64,000 nt of DNA, from the NCBI GenBank assembly GCA_965153455.1, contig OZ234495.1, positions 23,990,875 to 24,054,874 of the forward strand, written 5' to 3'. Below are positions 39,201 to 51,700 of this stretch, one piece after another (the stretch's first letter is position 1; each line of letters opens with the position of its first letter). The notes beneath the pieces were generated by a model, which made no database searches, was not told where the DNA came from, and saw nothing but the letters and a program-made list of their open reading frames with translations. This stretch comes from Sphagnum compactum. Lineage: Eukaryota > Bryophyta > Sphagnopsida > Sphagnales. Made by a program: the position numbers and the translations under genes.

Positions 39201-40340
39201 TGGAGTGTCTTCTAAGACTGGAAAACCATAGGATTTAAGCTCTCTTAATGTTATTCTTCTGTATCATTGTGTAAATGAAGAATGTGCTGTAGCTTCCATA
39301 TAATTAGAATACTCTTTTTTGCTCGAGGATTGATTGTTTTTCAATCTTGTTTCAAGCTCTAGCACTGATTGCTGAGTGGTGGGAATGTAACAGCCAAGCT
39401 ATGCTGCTTCAGCTACTGGACAGGCACTGCCTACACTGCAACTCAAACCGGAAGGATCCCAAGGAACCTGAGTCAGCATATGACTTTGTATATCTCCCAA
39501 TCGATTTCAAGTAAGTGATCAGTGCAATGGTGTAAGGTAATAAAAGGGCACATATTCTGTATTTCATTCATGAATATACCTTACACATCCTAGGCAGAGC
39601 CAGATTCTGCATGTTAAATCATTTTGGGGTACCTTGTAATGTTTTTGATCTGGGATTCATTGACGGTTGTAGGAATAGGTGCAATCTGGGATATGCATTT
39701 GTGAACTTCACCACTGTAGAGGCCACCAAAAGACTTTACAAAGCCTTTCATGCCCAGCAATGGGAGGCTTTTAATTCCCGTAAAATATGCCAAGTAACAT
39801 ATGCTCGGGTTCAGGTGTGTTCTCATATCGTCTTGCTTGTCAGTTTGCATTGAACATGTGAACTCATTAAATTCTTGAGGTTGCATTGGTCTGTTTTGTC
39901 TTCCCCCTTGCAGTTGGATGATCTTTTAGGCTGATGGTGTTACCTACTTAACAATACAGGGGCGAGTAGCTCTAGAAGAGCACTTCCGGAACTCACGTTT
40001 TGCATGTGATAATGATGAATATCTGCCTCGGTGCTTCTCACCACCACGTCGAGGAATTACTTCATCTCCCCCAACAACACTGACAGCAGCCCAAGTGGTC
40101 GGTCGTACTATGGGTAGTAGTAGTGGTAGTTCCCGTGAGGAACACCGATCGATGCGGGCAATTCAAAATGCAGATGTGCGGGTCAGAGGAATTGATGAGA
40201 ACACAAAGAGAGTTTCAGCCAATGGAAACAATGGTAATCATGAACAAGAGATGGAACAACCTTCTGGCATGCATGGTAGAGTTTTGGGAGGTGGTCGGTC
40301 AAATGCGCCACAGCAGCAGCAGCAGCAGCAGAATCGGTGA
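36212..40340 (+). CDS. TEL: TERMINAL EAR1-like (Mei2-family) RNA-binding protein
   Basis: Five coding exons: 36212-37862, 38263-39199, 39394-39510, 39673-39814, 39960-40340. The frame is kept across every GT-AG junction and gives 1075 aa. The start is the first in-frame ATG (G at +4). RRM1 lies at about 385-465 ([10 protein letters not shown]). RRM2 lies at about 527-600 ([29 protein letters not shown]) and is split by intron 1. The family-defining C-terminal Mei2 RRM starts at about 851 ([53 protein letters not shown]) and is spread over four exons. The tail EEHFRNSRF...[10 protein letters not shown] matches the TEL subgroup. N-terminal [10 protein letters not shown] resembles a conserved Mei2-like motif. 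The protein ends in seven Gln and NR. Known relatives (maize TE1, rice PLA2, moss TEL1) act in meristems and regulate leaf initiation, presumably by binding RNA. The subfamily call is from motif recall, not a tree. Confidence 0.93.
37863..38262 (+). other. Intron 1 of the TEL-like gene
   Basis: GTAAGT donor after TTTGAGAAGTATG and acceptor TGTATGCAG. The split codon G/GG rebuilds the Gly of the RRM2 loop ([14 protein letters not shown]). If the intron were retained, the frame would stop at 37933, cutting the protein before the end of RRM2. Confidence 0.9.
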
Positions 40341-40900
40341 AATTGTTTGCTTTCCAAAGAGAGTATGAAACTGGAAGGGTGTATGTGAAACGTATGGGAT
40401 CTCAGGAGAGGGAGTAAATAATAAGTTGTACACCTGAAATTCATGTCTATAGACTGTGTGTCAAACACACTTGACATTGAAGCTCAACTTCTTACTACCT
40501 GTCTAGTCTTTGTCTCTCTGACTACTGTTCTTTGTTTCTCTTGTTTCTCTCTCTTCTTTTATTTGTATATTGGTTTTGTGGAAGATTGGTAAATTGGGAA
40601 AGTTGATCACTGTTTGCAAAATCTGTTGAAGATTTTAGTTTGTTCTGATGAAAGTTGGTCCCACACTTGTTTGTTTCCCAGGTCTGAATTCTTTTTTCTG
40701 TTTTTCAGAGTGAAAAGTTCTGCATGGCATTCTGAAATGTGTTTTAGGCTTTATTGAATTTTAGCATGCACTAGTAATTTTCTTTCTAGTTAATTGCCGC
40801 AAATCAAACATCTAGTTCCTAAATTCCTGAAAACTAAACATGGAACATGTGTCTTACTACTACACACATAAGCGATTGTTACAGAAGTCTCAAAAGAACT
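40341..40900 (+). terminator. Probable 3-prime UTR of the TEL-like gene
   Basis: Non-coding, T-rich DNA after the TGA. GTAAATAATAAG at about 40413 and T/G-rich stretches after it could form a plant-type polyadenylation region; the cleavage site cannot be fixed from sequence. Confidence 0.4.
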
Positions 40901-43900
40901 GTTCCTATGTTTTGTAGACTCTGGATTCCCAAATGCTGGCTTGAAAAAAGTAAAATGGCTCTGTTTATAGAGAGTAGTACCATTTTCTTTCTGTCGAAGT
41001 TTTGGAAAAACAGAAAAAGGGAAATAAAGTGATTTTGGAATTGAGGAGAAGTCAAAAGCTCTAGATTCTTATATTTGTGTTTTACAAGGTTTGATTAAAA
41101 AGATACTTCATAATTCAGATAAAAAAGAGACTTCATATCTGATTTATGCAGCCAGATTTGGCTATATGTTCCCAAAGTTGATCACCACATTTTCTACATC
41201 TCCATAGCTAATTCCCGTTACTTTGGCTACGTGAAAATGTTCATAAAAAATGTCAAGTAGAATTTGGCAACAGTCAAATAGAAAATGTTCTATGAAGTTC
41301 ACAGAAGAAAATCACTATTCACAGCCAAGGATATCTGTTGATCATGAGCAAAATGGGATTATGTGGGCATGGGATTTGTCATGTAACAAAAGTTGTGTCG
41401 CACTATGGTCTTGTCGTCAATTGCGTTAAAAAGTATCTTAAAGCAAAAGAAGAATTATGGAAATTGAAATATTTCACCAGTGCAAAAGTATAATCTTCAA
41501 AAAATCCTTGAAAAGAAATCAAAATCTACTAAGATATTATAACTCTAATTAATTTCAAATTTCAACACAAGCCAAAATTATCATCTTTCAAAAATCCACA
41601 TATAAAAATAGACCTATTACCTTGGGGCCAAAATCCTTTAAACTATTCAACTCTAGAATGAACCTAAACATGATATCCTTGCATTGTGACACGAGAACAC
41701 TTGGTGAACATTCTTCAACAAAAAGTTATGTGATCAAGCATTGAGAAGACTATGTTCCCACAATTTGTGCCCTTGCCATTATTAACCTAGGCAAAAAATT
41801 CAATTTTGGAAATACAACTTTCATGAATTCAATGAAAAGGTTCAGCATGCATTCTTAATGAGTATGTAGACCAACAAGTGGGTATAGGATCGAAACTACA
41901 TATATTTATTACACAGTTATGAAAATTTATGTTTTTGTTTACACAAATATCATTTCATCTTTTTTTATTTTATATGTGTAACTATTATGTCTCACCATTC
42001 TTTTATTATGTATTTCACACAATCATAAACATTATCAAAACTTTTGAAAATCAAAAATTCTATTCCTTTCACAATTCTATTCCATAAAATTTTGCACTCA
42101 TACAATAATTTATTCTCATCAAGTGAAGGTGTTTTCAAAGGTCGCAAACATTCACATATATATATTGACCAAAAGAAAATTAATTTTTTTAAAAAAAAAT
42201 TTATACATCACATAATTCCTCATGTGATTCAACATGCATATTAATATAAAAAAAAACTTTTCACATGACTTTCCACATGACTTATCATATATGAATCAAT
42301 GTGCATTAATTGAAACTATGATGAAATCATAATTAAATTATGAATCCAATCACCAAATAAATTACCAAACTTAACCCTAAGATAATTACATAAATAATAA
42401 TCAAGTTATAAATAAAATTTCTTTCTTTTTGGGGCTAAAAAAAGGGAGAGGTATTTTTTATTTTCTTTTGTGTTCTCAATGTGTTTGCACTATGTTCCAT
42501 CATGTTTCCATGGGGTTCTCAAGACGTTCCCAATGACATTTCAATTTTATCCCATATGGTTTACCCAAAGTTCAACCTTCATGTATATAAACTGAAAAGG
42601 TGAGCACAATTGTTTCTAGTTTGCAATAGGTGGTCAAAAAGGTGCTTCTATTGTGGAGTGCCCAATGTTCCAAAAAGAATGATGTTGGGCCAATGAATGT
42701 GGCTCCTTCCAAAAAAAAAAGAAAAAGAAAAAGTGTAGGCATGTAAAAACTAATTAATATGAATGAAAGCTAAATAGATAGGGAATGGTATGTGAAATTT
42801 CTATTGAGGTAGGTAAGTAGGTAAGGCACTTGATGAGTTACTATGTAGATAAATTCATGCAGATTGTTAGGAAGTAACTAACCACCATGCTTCACAAAAA
42901 GACAACAATAGCATGGCCAACTTGACCGAAGTGTCCACATTGATCTAAAAGTATGTCCATTTTGACTAAAGGTTTGGGGCATGAAAATCACATGTTACAT
43001 TTCACTTGTACATTTGATTGAACTGACCTTTTTGACCAAATCTCAAGCAAAAGATATGGTCAAAATGGACAAAAATTGTTTCTTGTTCACAATCCATTCA
43101 TTCTGAATGATGTGCTGGTTCAGTCTCCCCCCTCAAAATTTGGGATAATGGGATGGAATGGAAAGTGTATTGTTCTGAGTCTCCCTTACATGCAAAAGAC
43201 TACACATTGAAAGCAAACCTCAGAAATCTGGTCCCCTCCTACTTTCACAAACCAGCAATGTTGCAACTGTAATGCAGTACAACTTTGGGCGGTAGTTTGG
43301 ATCTACCTGGTTTTATGGGTAGAGCACAAAACGCCAACAAAAAATTCATGAAAGAACTGGCAAGGAATCTACAGTTTTATAAAAAATTATTGCACTAGTT
43401 CTTTGACAATTTTCATGAAAGAATTGACAAAGAACTGATAAATTTAGTTATTTCAGTTGTTCATTTGATTTATGAGAATTATTGTTATGTATCAGAACTG
43501 GGTCTTTGATTTTTTTTTTGAGAAACATGATTATATATTACAACCAATTCTTGGATTTTTGAGCATGATGATTTCAAATTTAAAGAAGCAAAACTGTACT
43601 TGACATGGGTTTGGTGTCATTTCTAACACCCAGCCAACACTAGTAAGGACGCTGGCACTGGACTTGCTACCATTTGAAGTCCAAGAAAAATGATTATGAC
43701 TGAAAGGCATCTCTTATGAATGAAAAAATGAAATTTCATCCAATGAAAAGAGTGGGCATAATGATTAATGAAAACCTGTGAATGTTGAAGTTGCTGATCA
43801 TGATGATAAGTCCTTTAATTTGAGACTAAACTCACCAGTGTTTTTTTGAAATGCAAAACTCACCAAAATGTGAAAAACAAAAATGGAATGGGAATAGTTC

Positions 43901-44580
43901 GTTACAGTATCCCTGTTTTATCTGAAAAAATTGTCAACTTCCTCGGCAACAAAAATATCACGTTTCTACTCTGATTTTAATTAATTTGGTTGTATTCTTC
44001 TAACTAGTATTTTTACTTAGCTAGTGATGACAAAATCAAAAAAATTGAAAAAAAAAAATCACTGGCCTCACCTGAAGCACAAGGTCCTTGCCACTCCTAA
44101 ATTATAGGGATAATAAAATCATTTAAAAAATAATCTTTACTTTGACCCGGATTTGGTCCTCACTGTACTCACTGGTCCTCCCTATTTAATTATCCATAAA
44201 GTCCATCAAAGTGAGAACACTCCTCAAAGCACTGCCCGATTTTTTCCTTTGTAATTTTAGCTCCCTTCCCTGCCTGCCTGAAGAAACCTGTTTTCATCAA
44301 GGGGGATCTTCGGCAGTGGAAGGTACCAGCCAGGCTGTACTGGGATCTTCCCATCCAGCAGAAGATACTGGCCAGCCTGTTGATTTATTTATTTATTTAT
44401 TTTCATTTCTTTTTTCATTCATTTTCTTTTATTTTCTCTTTCTTTACCTTCTCGTTTCTTTATCTTTATTTATTTATCTCATGTGACACATGTGCAATGC
44501 ACACAAGAGAAGGTAAAGGAAGAAAGAGACCTGTGATGACCCGGAAATGAAGATGTGGCGCCTTGCAACAATGAAAAGCT
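40900..44580. other. AT-rich intergenic DNA, no gene seen
   Basis: No supported gene. Repeated TTCCCAATG-type words at about 42465-42545 echo those near 9.0 kb. A patch at 44255-44390 is locally GC-rich, with GGGATCTTC twice (about 44306 and 44341), and passes into (TTTA)n at 44385-44402. Function unknown. Confidence 0.4.
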
Positions 44581-44830
44581 TACAAGGGGTTACATAGGGC
44601 TTAATTAAGGGTTTACTTAAAGATTTTCTGAGGATCAAGGGGTCTATTTAGGAGGGGTCGATTCAGGTTTGGGGACACCTAAAAATTATTAAAAAAATTA
44701 CATAAAATCTACCTAAAAGAATATGAAAATATGTCTTCAGTTAGGGGATACCTAAAACTTAGGTAGTGAGACTACCTAACTAATGTAAAGGACTACTTAA
44801 GGACTACGTAAAGACCACCTATTACAAAAA
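44580..44830. repeat. Degenerate array with period about 11 bp (GGACTACTTAA-like)
   Basis: Successive segments such as AGGGCTTAATT, AAGGGTTTACT, TAAAGATTTTC (from about 44597) and later AAAGGACTACT, TAAGGACTACG, TAAAGACCACC (44786-44818) keep an approximate 11-bp spacing, with the words CTAC, TTAGG and GGACTA recurring. It is less regular than the array at 21.25 kb but similar in core and period. Confidence 0.6.
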
Positions 44831-47000
44831 CAAGGTGGCTTTGGAAATTTCTCTTAGAGCTACTATACATATGACCTTGGAGTGTGACTCAATCCATAAT
44901 ATTCCCTCACGACACAAATTCATCTAACATTCTGAGCAGGCTCTTACACTTTTGTAAAGGCCCATCCATTTTCCTTCTTACAATGAGTAGGATCTTGGCC
45001 ATTAGATATGAAAAAAATCTCTGAAAGGACATTATGCATGTTAAGGCCCTTGGATGTCAACAAATAAAATAAATAAATAAAGGAAAAACACCCAGCAAGG
45101 GACCAAGAGAAGGAAAAAGAAAGGATTGAAGTCCAAACAAAAAATCACACTTGAAAGCGTGAAATGCAAAATTGGGAGCCCTAACAGGAAAAATCTCAAA
45201 ACCTAAGACCTAAACCCATCACCAATAGCATGAAACAAATTGTGCAAAGAGATGGGCAAGAAACTTGGAAAGACACCAAGCCAGCCTAGAAGAGGCCTCT
45301 CTTGTTGTCACAACTACTCAATGCAAGATAGTGACGGCCTAAACTTTCTAGAGAGCCATTGACACTTTTACCAATAAAATGAACATATAGTTGAAAAAGG
45401 AGGACCACCAAAGCCCTTCATTGACCATGCTATGTTAACACAATGATGAAAGAAATTGTTTCCTTGGTAATATAAACATTCAAATATCTTTATTGTTTTT
45501 ACCTATAAAATGAACATATAATTGAAAGAGGAGGACCACCATGACCATGTTATTTTAACACAATGATGAAAGAATTTTTTTGTTCGATAATATAAACATC
45601 CAAATATCGCTATTGTTTTCACCTATAAAATGAACATATAGTTGAAAGAGGAGGACCACCAAAGCCCTTCATTGATCATGTTATTTCAACACAATGATGA
45701 AAAAATTGTTTGCTTGGTAATATAAACATTCAAATATCTCTATTGTTAGAGGGATGAAATCATCTTTGAGTGTTAGTCGTGATATGACACAATCTTTGCT
45801 TAAGCTACAATCATCGTAACCATTGTTAGAAAACAAAATAATTTGTAAAACAAGATTAAATAAACATTGATTACATTTGTCAAAGTGCAATATCATCTAT
45901 TTGTAAGCACAATATTCAATCGCCACGGTGATGTCTAAAAAATGGCATCAAGACAGGATTATTACTAAATTTTGACACTTGTCATCAATTGCCACCTTAT
46001 TCAAATAAGGCCCCTTATTCTAGTCTTGATGCAAAGATTGATGAGTGGTTTAAAACACAAAGGAACCACATTAAAAAAAAGACATTACAAGTTACCACAT
46101 GAACAAATTAAGTTATGAGCAAAACATTCTCCATTTTCATAAGGGTTTAAACAATTTGAGCTCAATCTTGTTGCACACTACCAATGACCATCAACTATTT
46201 ATTTTTGTTGTATGTTTTCATATGGTTTTCAATAAGTCATAATTATTTATGTGAATGTCAAATTTAATTTAAATTAATAATGAAAGACACATGTTAACAT
46301 GTTGGTGGATAGAAAAAAAGAGTGAGATAGTTATAAAATGGAGATGGTCATTAAAAAAGGTGGGAAATAATCATTAAAATAATTAATAAGAAAAAAAGTA
46401 GTTATTTAAAAAAAAAAATAATTAAGTTTGGAAATGAGATATTTATTTTTGAAATCGTCTTTGGAATGGCCCATGGACCATACAAAGGATCCCCCAAATA
46501 CCAGTTTCAATTACTCGTCATTGGAATCTTAGTTTCGGTTAATTGTCACTGAAATTAATATGATGCAAAATTTCACCAGTTTTTCATCATTTGGACGTTT
46601 TAAAAATGTTGCTAGTTAGTGTTAAATCGACATGTTAAGAATGTAAATTTTTTGGGACAAATTTTATTGTTTTTAAATTTGGAAAATTTGGAAAATTTTA
46701 GGGAAATGTGTGGTTTTTAAGGAAAATCGAACTAATTTTGCTATTTAAAAAAAAGCTTGCCAATTTTTTGACTCGTCACAAAATTGAAAAAAGAAGAGAG
46801 AGAGAGAGAGAGAAACGGCCCTTCCACTTATGATTGTTTTCTCCAGATAAATGTTTTCATTTTATTGACCTAAAATCTGGAAATTTTTATGTTCCTCTAG
46901 TGTAAAATTGACTAATATTTCTTTTTTTGGAAAAAAACCAAATGATGGATATCACAAAAATTGCAGGAAAAAAAGGAAAAAAACCCCCGGATGCTACATC
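44830..47000. other. Intergenic DNA around a three-copy repeat, no gene seen
   Basis: Apart from the 45.37-45.75 kb repeat and an AG microsatellite at 46795-46813, the stretch is AT-rich and shows no supported gene. Confidence 0.4.
45372..45750. repeat. Three-copy tandem repeat, unit about 131/120 bp
   Basis: The marker AGGACCACC occurs at 45401, 45532 and 45652. Each unit contains AATAAAATGAACATATA or a close variant upstream of it, AACACAATGATGAAA in the middle and TAATATAAACAT(T/C)CAAATATC near its end. The middle copy lacks about 12 bp (AAGCCCTTCATT) present in the outer two, which explains the shorter spacing. No coding sense. Confidence 0.9.
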
Positions 47001-47002
47001 AG

Positions 47003-47830
47003 AAGTATATATATATAGGTATATACCCGGAGATCAAAATAATTCCACTAAGATTCGCATCAGAAAATAGGAACGTATGAAAGTACTCCGGGTATCATAC
47101 GGAGTTACGTACCATCGTGGAGTTTTGAAGTCCGTAGAAACTTATCATCCAACGGCCCACAACTGATCACGGGTTGCGTGTTTCTCACGCAGGACCCGAT
47201 GGGAAGGACTAAGGACGTCCTCGCTTTGACCGAGTCTTCTTCGTTCGTCGGCGCGTACGTTCGTTTGCTGCCGTTGCTCGCGAGCGTTTTCTTTGTGCAC
47301 GCTTCGCATCGCTCTCCGCCTCTCCTTTCTGGCACAAAACTTTTTCCCCTTTGCGCCTCGTCTCCTCCATTGGACGTGTCTTCTTCACACTTCTGCTTTT
47401 TCCTCTCAAGTTCTGGTGCCGACGGTTCATAACACTGTTCTTTTTTCTCTCCATGTTCCTTGTTTTGAAGATCACAAGTTTTTTTGCTGTCGCTTTCTTC
47501 TCGTGTAAAGCCTAGTTGATTTCATAGGGTTTCAACTACCGTTAGCGTTCTTGTAGTTTTGCGGAGTTTTCTTTCTTGCCTTTGCTCCTTTCTCTGGTTG
47601 ATCAAATAAAATAAAGTAGTAATAAGCCAGCAGCCATCTCCGTAGCCTTGATTGATTCCAGTCATCAGCATACGTTCTAAGCAAATATTCGGAGGGCGGC
47701 AGCTCCTCCTCCTCCTCCTCCTCCTCCTGGGAGCTAGCTGATCAACAAGGAGACGGCTAGTACAGTAGTACAGGATGCATGCCACAATCAACAAGTGAAG
47801 GGTTGTCAACTGTTAAGAATACCGCCTTAC
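47003..47830 (+). promoter_or_regulatory. Promoter-like island with TATA run and CT-rich leader
   Basis: AGTATATATATATAGG at about 47005-47020 is followed about 30 bp later by a sharp rise in G+C and by CT-rich text (CTTCTTCGTTCGTCGG, CTCGCGAGCG, TCTTCTTCACAC) up to about 47600. This is very like the leader of the TEL-like gene. No frame longer than about 95 codons starts here and none shows a domain. A GGA/CTC trinucleotide run lies at 47702-47727. A spliced or non-coding transcript running rightward is therefore plausible; the hairpin at 47906 lies within reach. Confidence 0.5.
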
Positions 47831-47905
47831 TGATAGAATAGATGTACTGCAGGTATGCACCTGAGGAGGATCTTGGAGTGAGTGAGCTTCATTTGTCTCC
47901 AGCGA

Positions 47906-47984
47906 TTTTAAGTTCCGATGGATCTATTCGTGGCACGTACAAAACGATTGTTCGTGCAACGAATAGATCCATCCGAACTTAAAA
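47906..47984. ncRNA. Candidate small-RNA hairpin (32-bp arms)
   Basis: Arms 47906-47937 and 47953-47984 pair over 32 positions with two mismatches, leaving a 15-base loop. Left arm core: GTTCCGATGGATCTATTCG; right arm core: CGAATAGATCCATCCGAAC. Pairing can be extended past a small bulge to CTCC (47897) and GGAG (47987). Length, few mismatches and small loop fit a plant microRNA-type precursor or a very short foldback element. The arm sequences are not any conserved plant microRNA that I can recall. Expression is unknown; the CT-rich island upstream offers a possible promoter. Confidence 0.6.
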
Positions 47985-48152
47985 ATGGAGAGGGGATTGC
48001 ACAACGGGTTCAGACACATGTACTTGTATTTGGCTGAATTGGGGACGGTGGCCGGGTAGAAAAGATGTGGTACAATTGCAAAGGCGAGTATCAGTACATA
48101 CATCTCGTTATTTCTTTTGCTGTGCTGCACATGCCCTCTCTAGTACATCTTA

Positions 48153-48699
48153 GAGCATCTCTACCAGTGCTGAGAATGTGGCCCTTCACTGGAAATCTTG
48201 GATGAGGTGCAGCAGTCATATCCAGTGGATGCACTGGAAGACTCCTGCGACCCTGGAAGAATGCACAACTTCCAGGGTCCTTGAGGAGCCCCGGAAGAGC
48301 CTAATAAATATAGTCAAATCGCATTATTGACAGCTTCCTATTTCTGATTGGCTAGATAGTCTAGATAGTTTTTTAATAGAGCTGCTCAATATGTGGCCCT
48401 TCAAAAGAAATTTAGGCCAAGGAAAGTCAAAACATCCTGGATTGGCTCAGCAAAATGGTTTTGGCCTTGCATTTTTGTACATGATGCTGAGGCTGGTAGA
48501 AGGCACTGCAAAGCCTAACACCTCTTATTGATTGGCTATATAGTTTGATTGGTCCAGGTGGGTTGGTATTACTAGTCTCCCACCTATTTGCAATCTCAGT
48601 CATAGTTTTATGGGTGGTGTTGGAGAAAAATAAATTACTAAACTTGGATGTGAGAAATATTTTTGCAGGGTCACATACTGAGCATCACTGGAGATGCTC
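48153..48699. mobile_element. PIF/Harbinger-like MITE
   Basis: A 547-bp element bounded by GAGCATCTC at the left and GAGATGCTC at the right, with TTA on each side as a 3-bp target duplication (48150-48152 and 48700-48702). Beyond the perfect 9 bp, the ends remain similar: CAGTGCTGAGAATGTGGCCC on the left against CAGTGATGCTCAGTATGTGACCC-like text in the complement of the right. TTA duplication and GAGCATCTC ends are known for plant Tourist/Harbinger MITEs. There is no transposase. An internal TGTGGCCCTTCA at about 48392 repeats the subterminal text. Confidence 0.85.
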
Positions 48700-48709
48700 T
48701 TAAGTCATA

Positions 48710-51700
48710 CCATGATTTTTTTAGCTGGGCCAGGTTTGCTCAATGATGTGCATGAATTGAAAGGCAACTGCAGGTTTTGCAAGTCAGCTTGATTGATGGT
48801 GACACAGATGATGTAAAAAGGCTCAAATAGTTCTGGGTTGTGTAGCTCAGTTTGAATGCAAGATGATGCTGTCCTTTGCACTCAACTGACTTACACTGAC
48901 TACTTGAACCAGTTCAACACAACATAGCTTTTGGTGCTAGCAGGTGTTTGGAAGGTGAAGAGATTTGTGTGGAAATCCTGTAATCTCTTGCAGGAAGATC
49001 AGGCAAAATTCTTGAAAAAATGAGTGGCTTATCAAACCAATATATCAATACAGATGCAAATTCTACGAGGAACCCATCAAGATGGCTTCATGTTAAAGAC
49101 TGCAAGAACGTTTTCGACACTGAGGTTGGAGACAAAAGCATGATAGACTCCAGTTAAGGTACATTATTCAACTCAACTGTCCTTGAAGACACAGTCAGAT
49201 AATTAATGGCAGCTATTCCTTTGGATGGCCATGCACATGCATGCAGGCATCATCAGGTGACACAGAGAACTAGGAAAAATGGATGGTGTTTATCATTTAA
49301 GGTCTTCTGTTTTCTGTGGTTTCCTGAGAGACCTAATTTGAGGTTTCCAAGGTAGGATATTCTTCCAGATACTCTCAATGCAAAATTTCAGAGATTGACC
49401 CAGGTAGAAGTGGCCCCCTCTGGAAAAGCACTGAGAAGTGTTTATCTAAGAGAAGTAGGGTATTACATGTATTGAGTGGCAAATTCAGGGAGCTAACTAT
49501 GGGCAAATTTGGAAATGTGCAGGAAAGTGCTTGCATGACAAACCCAACCAAGGAGTCTGGCAGGCAAGTGAGCCAGGCAACCAAGGCGTCTGGCAGTCAA
49601 GTGAGCCAGGCAACCAAGGGGGTCTGGTATCAAGCGAGCAGGCCTGACAGTAGTGCAACCATTATGATGAAGATAATTTGATGGGTACAGAACACAAAGA
49701 CTTCTGTGACACATGGCAATATGTCACCCAAGTTAGTTCTGAAGTCTGAATTCTCCTTTTGCACCACTCCAATTTCCACCTGATTTTGTGTTTTATGTCT
49801 TCTAACACCCTGAAATTACTTGCCCTTGGTAGATGGAAGATATGGGCTTCTCTAGTTTCCATCATCAGGTATTTCACCTGGATACACAGATAAGTGTTAT
49901 TCTGTCATAACTCATAACCAGTGTCTGTCTGGTTCTTGGTTTTGGAAGAGACCCTTTTGATTGTTGTTCCAGCCTTTTTCTATTTGTCATGAAACCTCAT
50001 GTGTGACATGGAGCAGGGCTCTTCTCATCTTAAACCATTGGTTTTAGTGTTTTTTCTCAAAAATAAAACCTAAACCTGGCTTTGCAGAAAAACTTGGACA
50101 AGTTCCATCTATATCAGAGATTGCATAGAATTGGTATTATACAACCAATTGAAAGTTGGCACCTAACTAATTTGTTTTGAAGAAGTATTAACTTGCCATT
50201 TTTGGTTCTGATTTCAGAGAACCTGTGGCCCCCATTTGAGACTGGGAACTGGCGAGCATTGGTCCCTATCCTTTGTGAAGCCTGGTGCCAAAGAAAATAT
50301 GAATCCATTGGTATTGAATGGGGACCAACAGTGCTGCTACACAGGTCGAATTTTGTACAGTTCAATCCCTCTCTGTTGACAACCCTACATGGTGCCCAGT
50401 GGGTTGAAGGGGGTTTTCCTTTCACCTTGCTAGAAGCATATCTACTTGTGAAAAAACATGAATATGTGGATTCCCATTAGAAGTCAAAATTTGACTATAT
50501 GTATATATATATCTAGTGTGTGTTGAAAGTCATGTGACATGACAAAGAAATTGGCCAAAAGTTTGCACACATGCACTGGAAGTCAAGTTTTTGTGCCTTT
50601 GAAAGAGCAGAGCATCCTGCAAAACAACGAATTGTTGGCATTGACAGACACGTTCAGTCAGAAGTCTTGATTGCATAGTGCAGATTTACATGGGGGCCAA
50701 CCATGAATGAATGCTCTAGAAAACTCCAACACTGCTGCTATGAGAACAACTTGTTCTAATGACAGATCTGAGTTTTGACAAAATTGCCCAAAATTGACAA
50801 AAATTGCACTGAAGAAATAGTGACTTCATTTACACGAATGTTCCAAGTCACTTAGAAGTGAAAGAACAAGGTCAGGTAAGATCCTAAACTCTTATGCTTT
50901 GATTGACATTGTCATTTGATTGTTCAATCCTTCTTTGCAAAACTTGTTCTTGTTCTTCACTTGTGATGGTTTTGAACAAACTAGTGAGCAAACTTTGTTG
51001 CAATTTTTCTATCCCCATTTTCCACTCTCAAATGCATATACATCAAAACAAAGCTATGACACAAACATTTATCCTTCACATGAGTGGCCCTAAACCTCAA
51101 AGTGTGTTGTGTTGTGCAAATGAACCCTTGCAAAATACTAAATTTCAGAAATTTCCAAAAATCAAAGAACTTGCATATAGGCACTAAGCACAATGAAGCA
51201 TGTATCTTTATTTATCATATACCCTTGATATTGATACCATAGGAACTAGGAGTATATGATTTTTCATCATTGCTGAATATTTTTATATTATGATGATATT
51301 AGTTCCAAGGTTCAATAAATTAACATTTCTGAAAAAAAGAGTCAAAATTTAAAAATGAAATAATTAGTAGACATCCGAAAGTGAAACCATGTAAGTTATT
51401 AGGATAACAATGTAGATTGAGATTCACTTTTTTGTGTGAGGAACATCCCACAAAAGAATTTCCGGTTCCAAGCCTCGCATGGGAGGTCTTGTGTAATATT
51501 CCTCGTGTGGAAGAGGAGTGTTTTCTTTGGAGCCAAATGCTCACCATCAATCTCAATCAATTACAACCCTACAACAAATTGAGCTCCTTAGTTGATAAGG
51601 TAGGGAGAACCCTACCCATTGAGCTCTTTAGTTGGTGTTGTTAGTTATTGTTTTGGTTGTGTGTTGGCTAGGCCTTGTTGTTGAAACACTATGTCATGGA

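Noticed and set aside
47178-47508. Short frames after the TATA run at 47.0 kb
   Set aside because: The longest lacks an ATG at its start and both strands are open because of the CT-rich composition; a protein gene is not supported.
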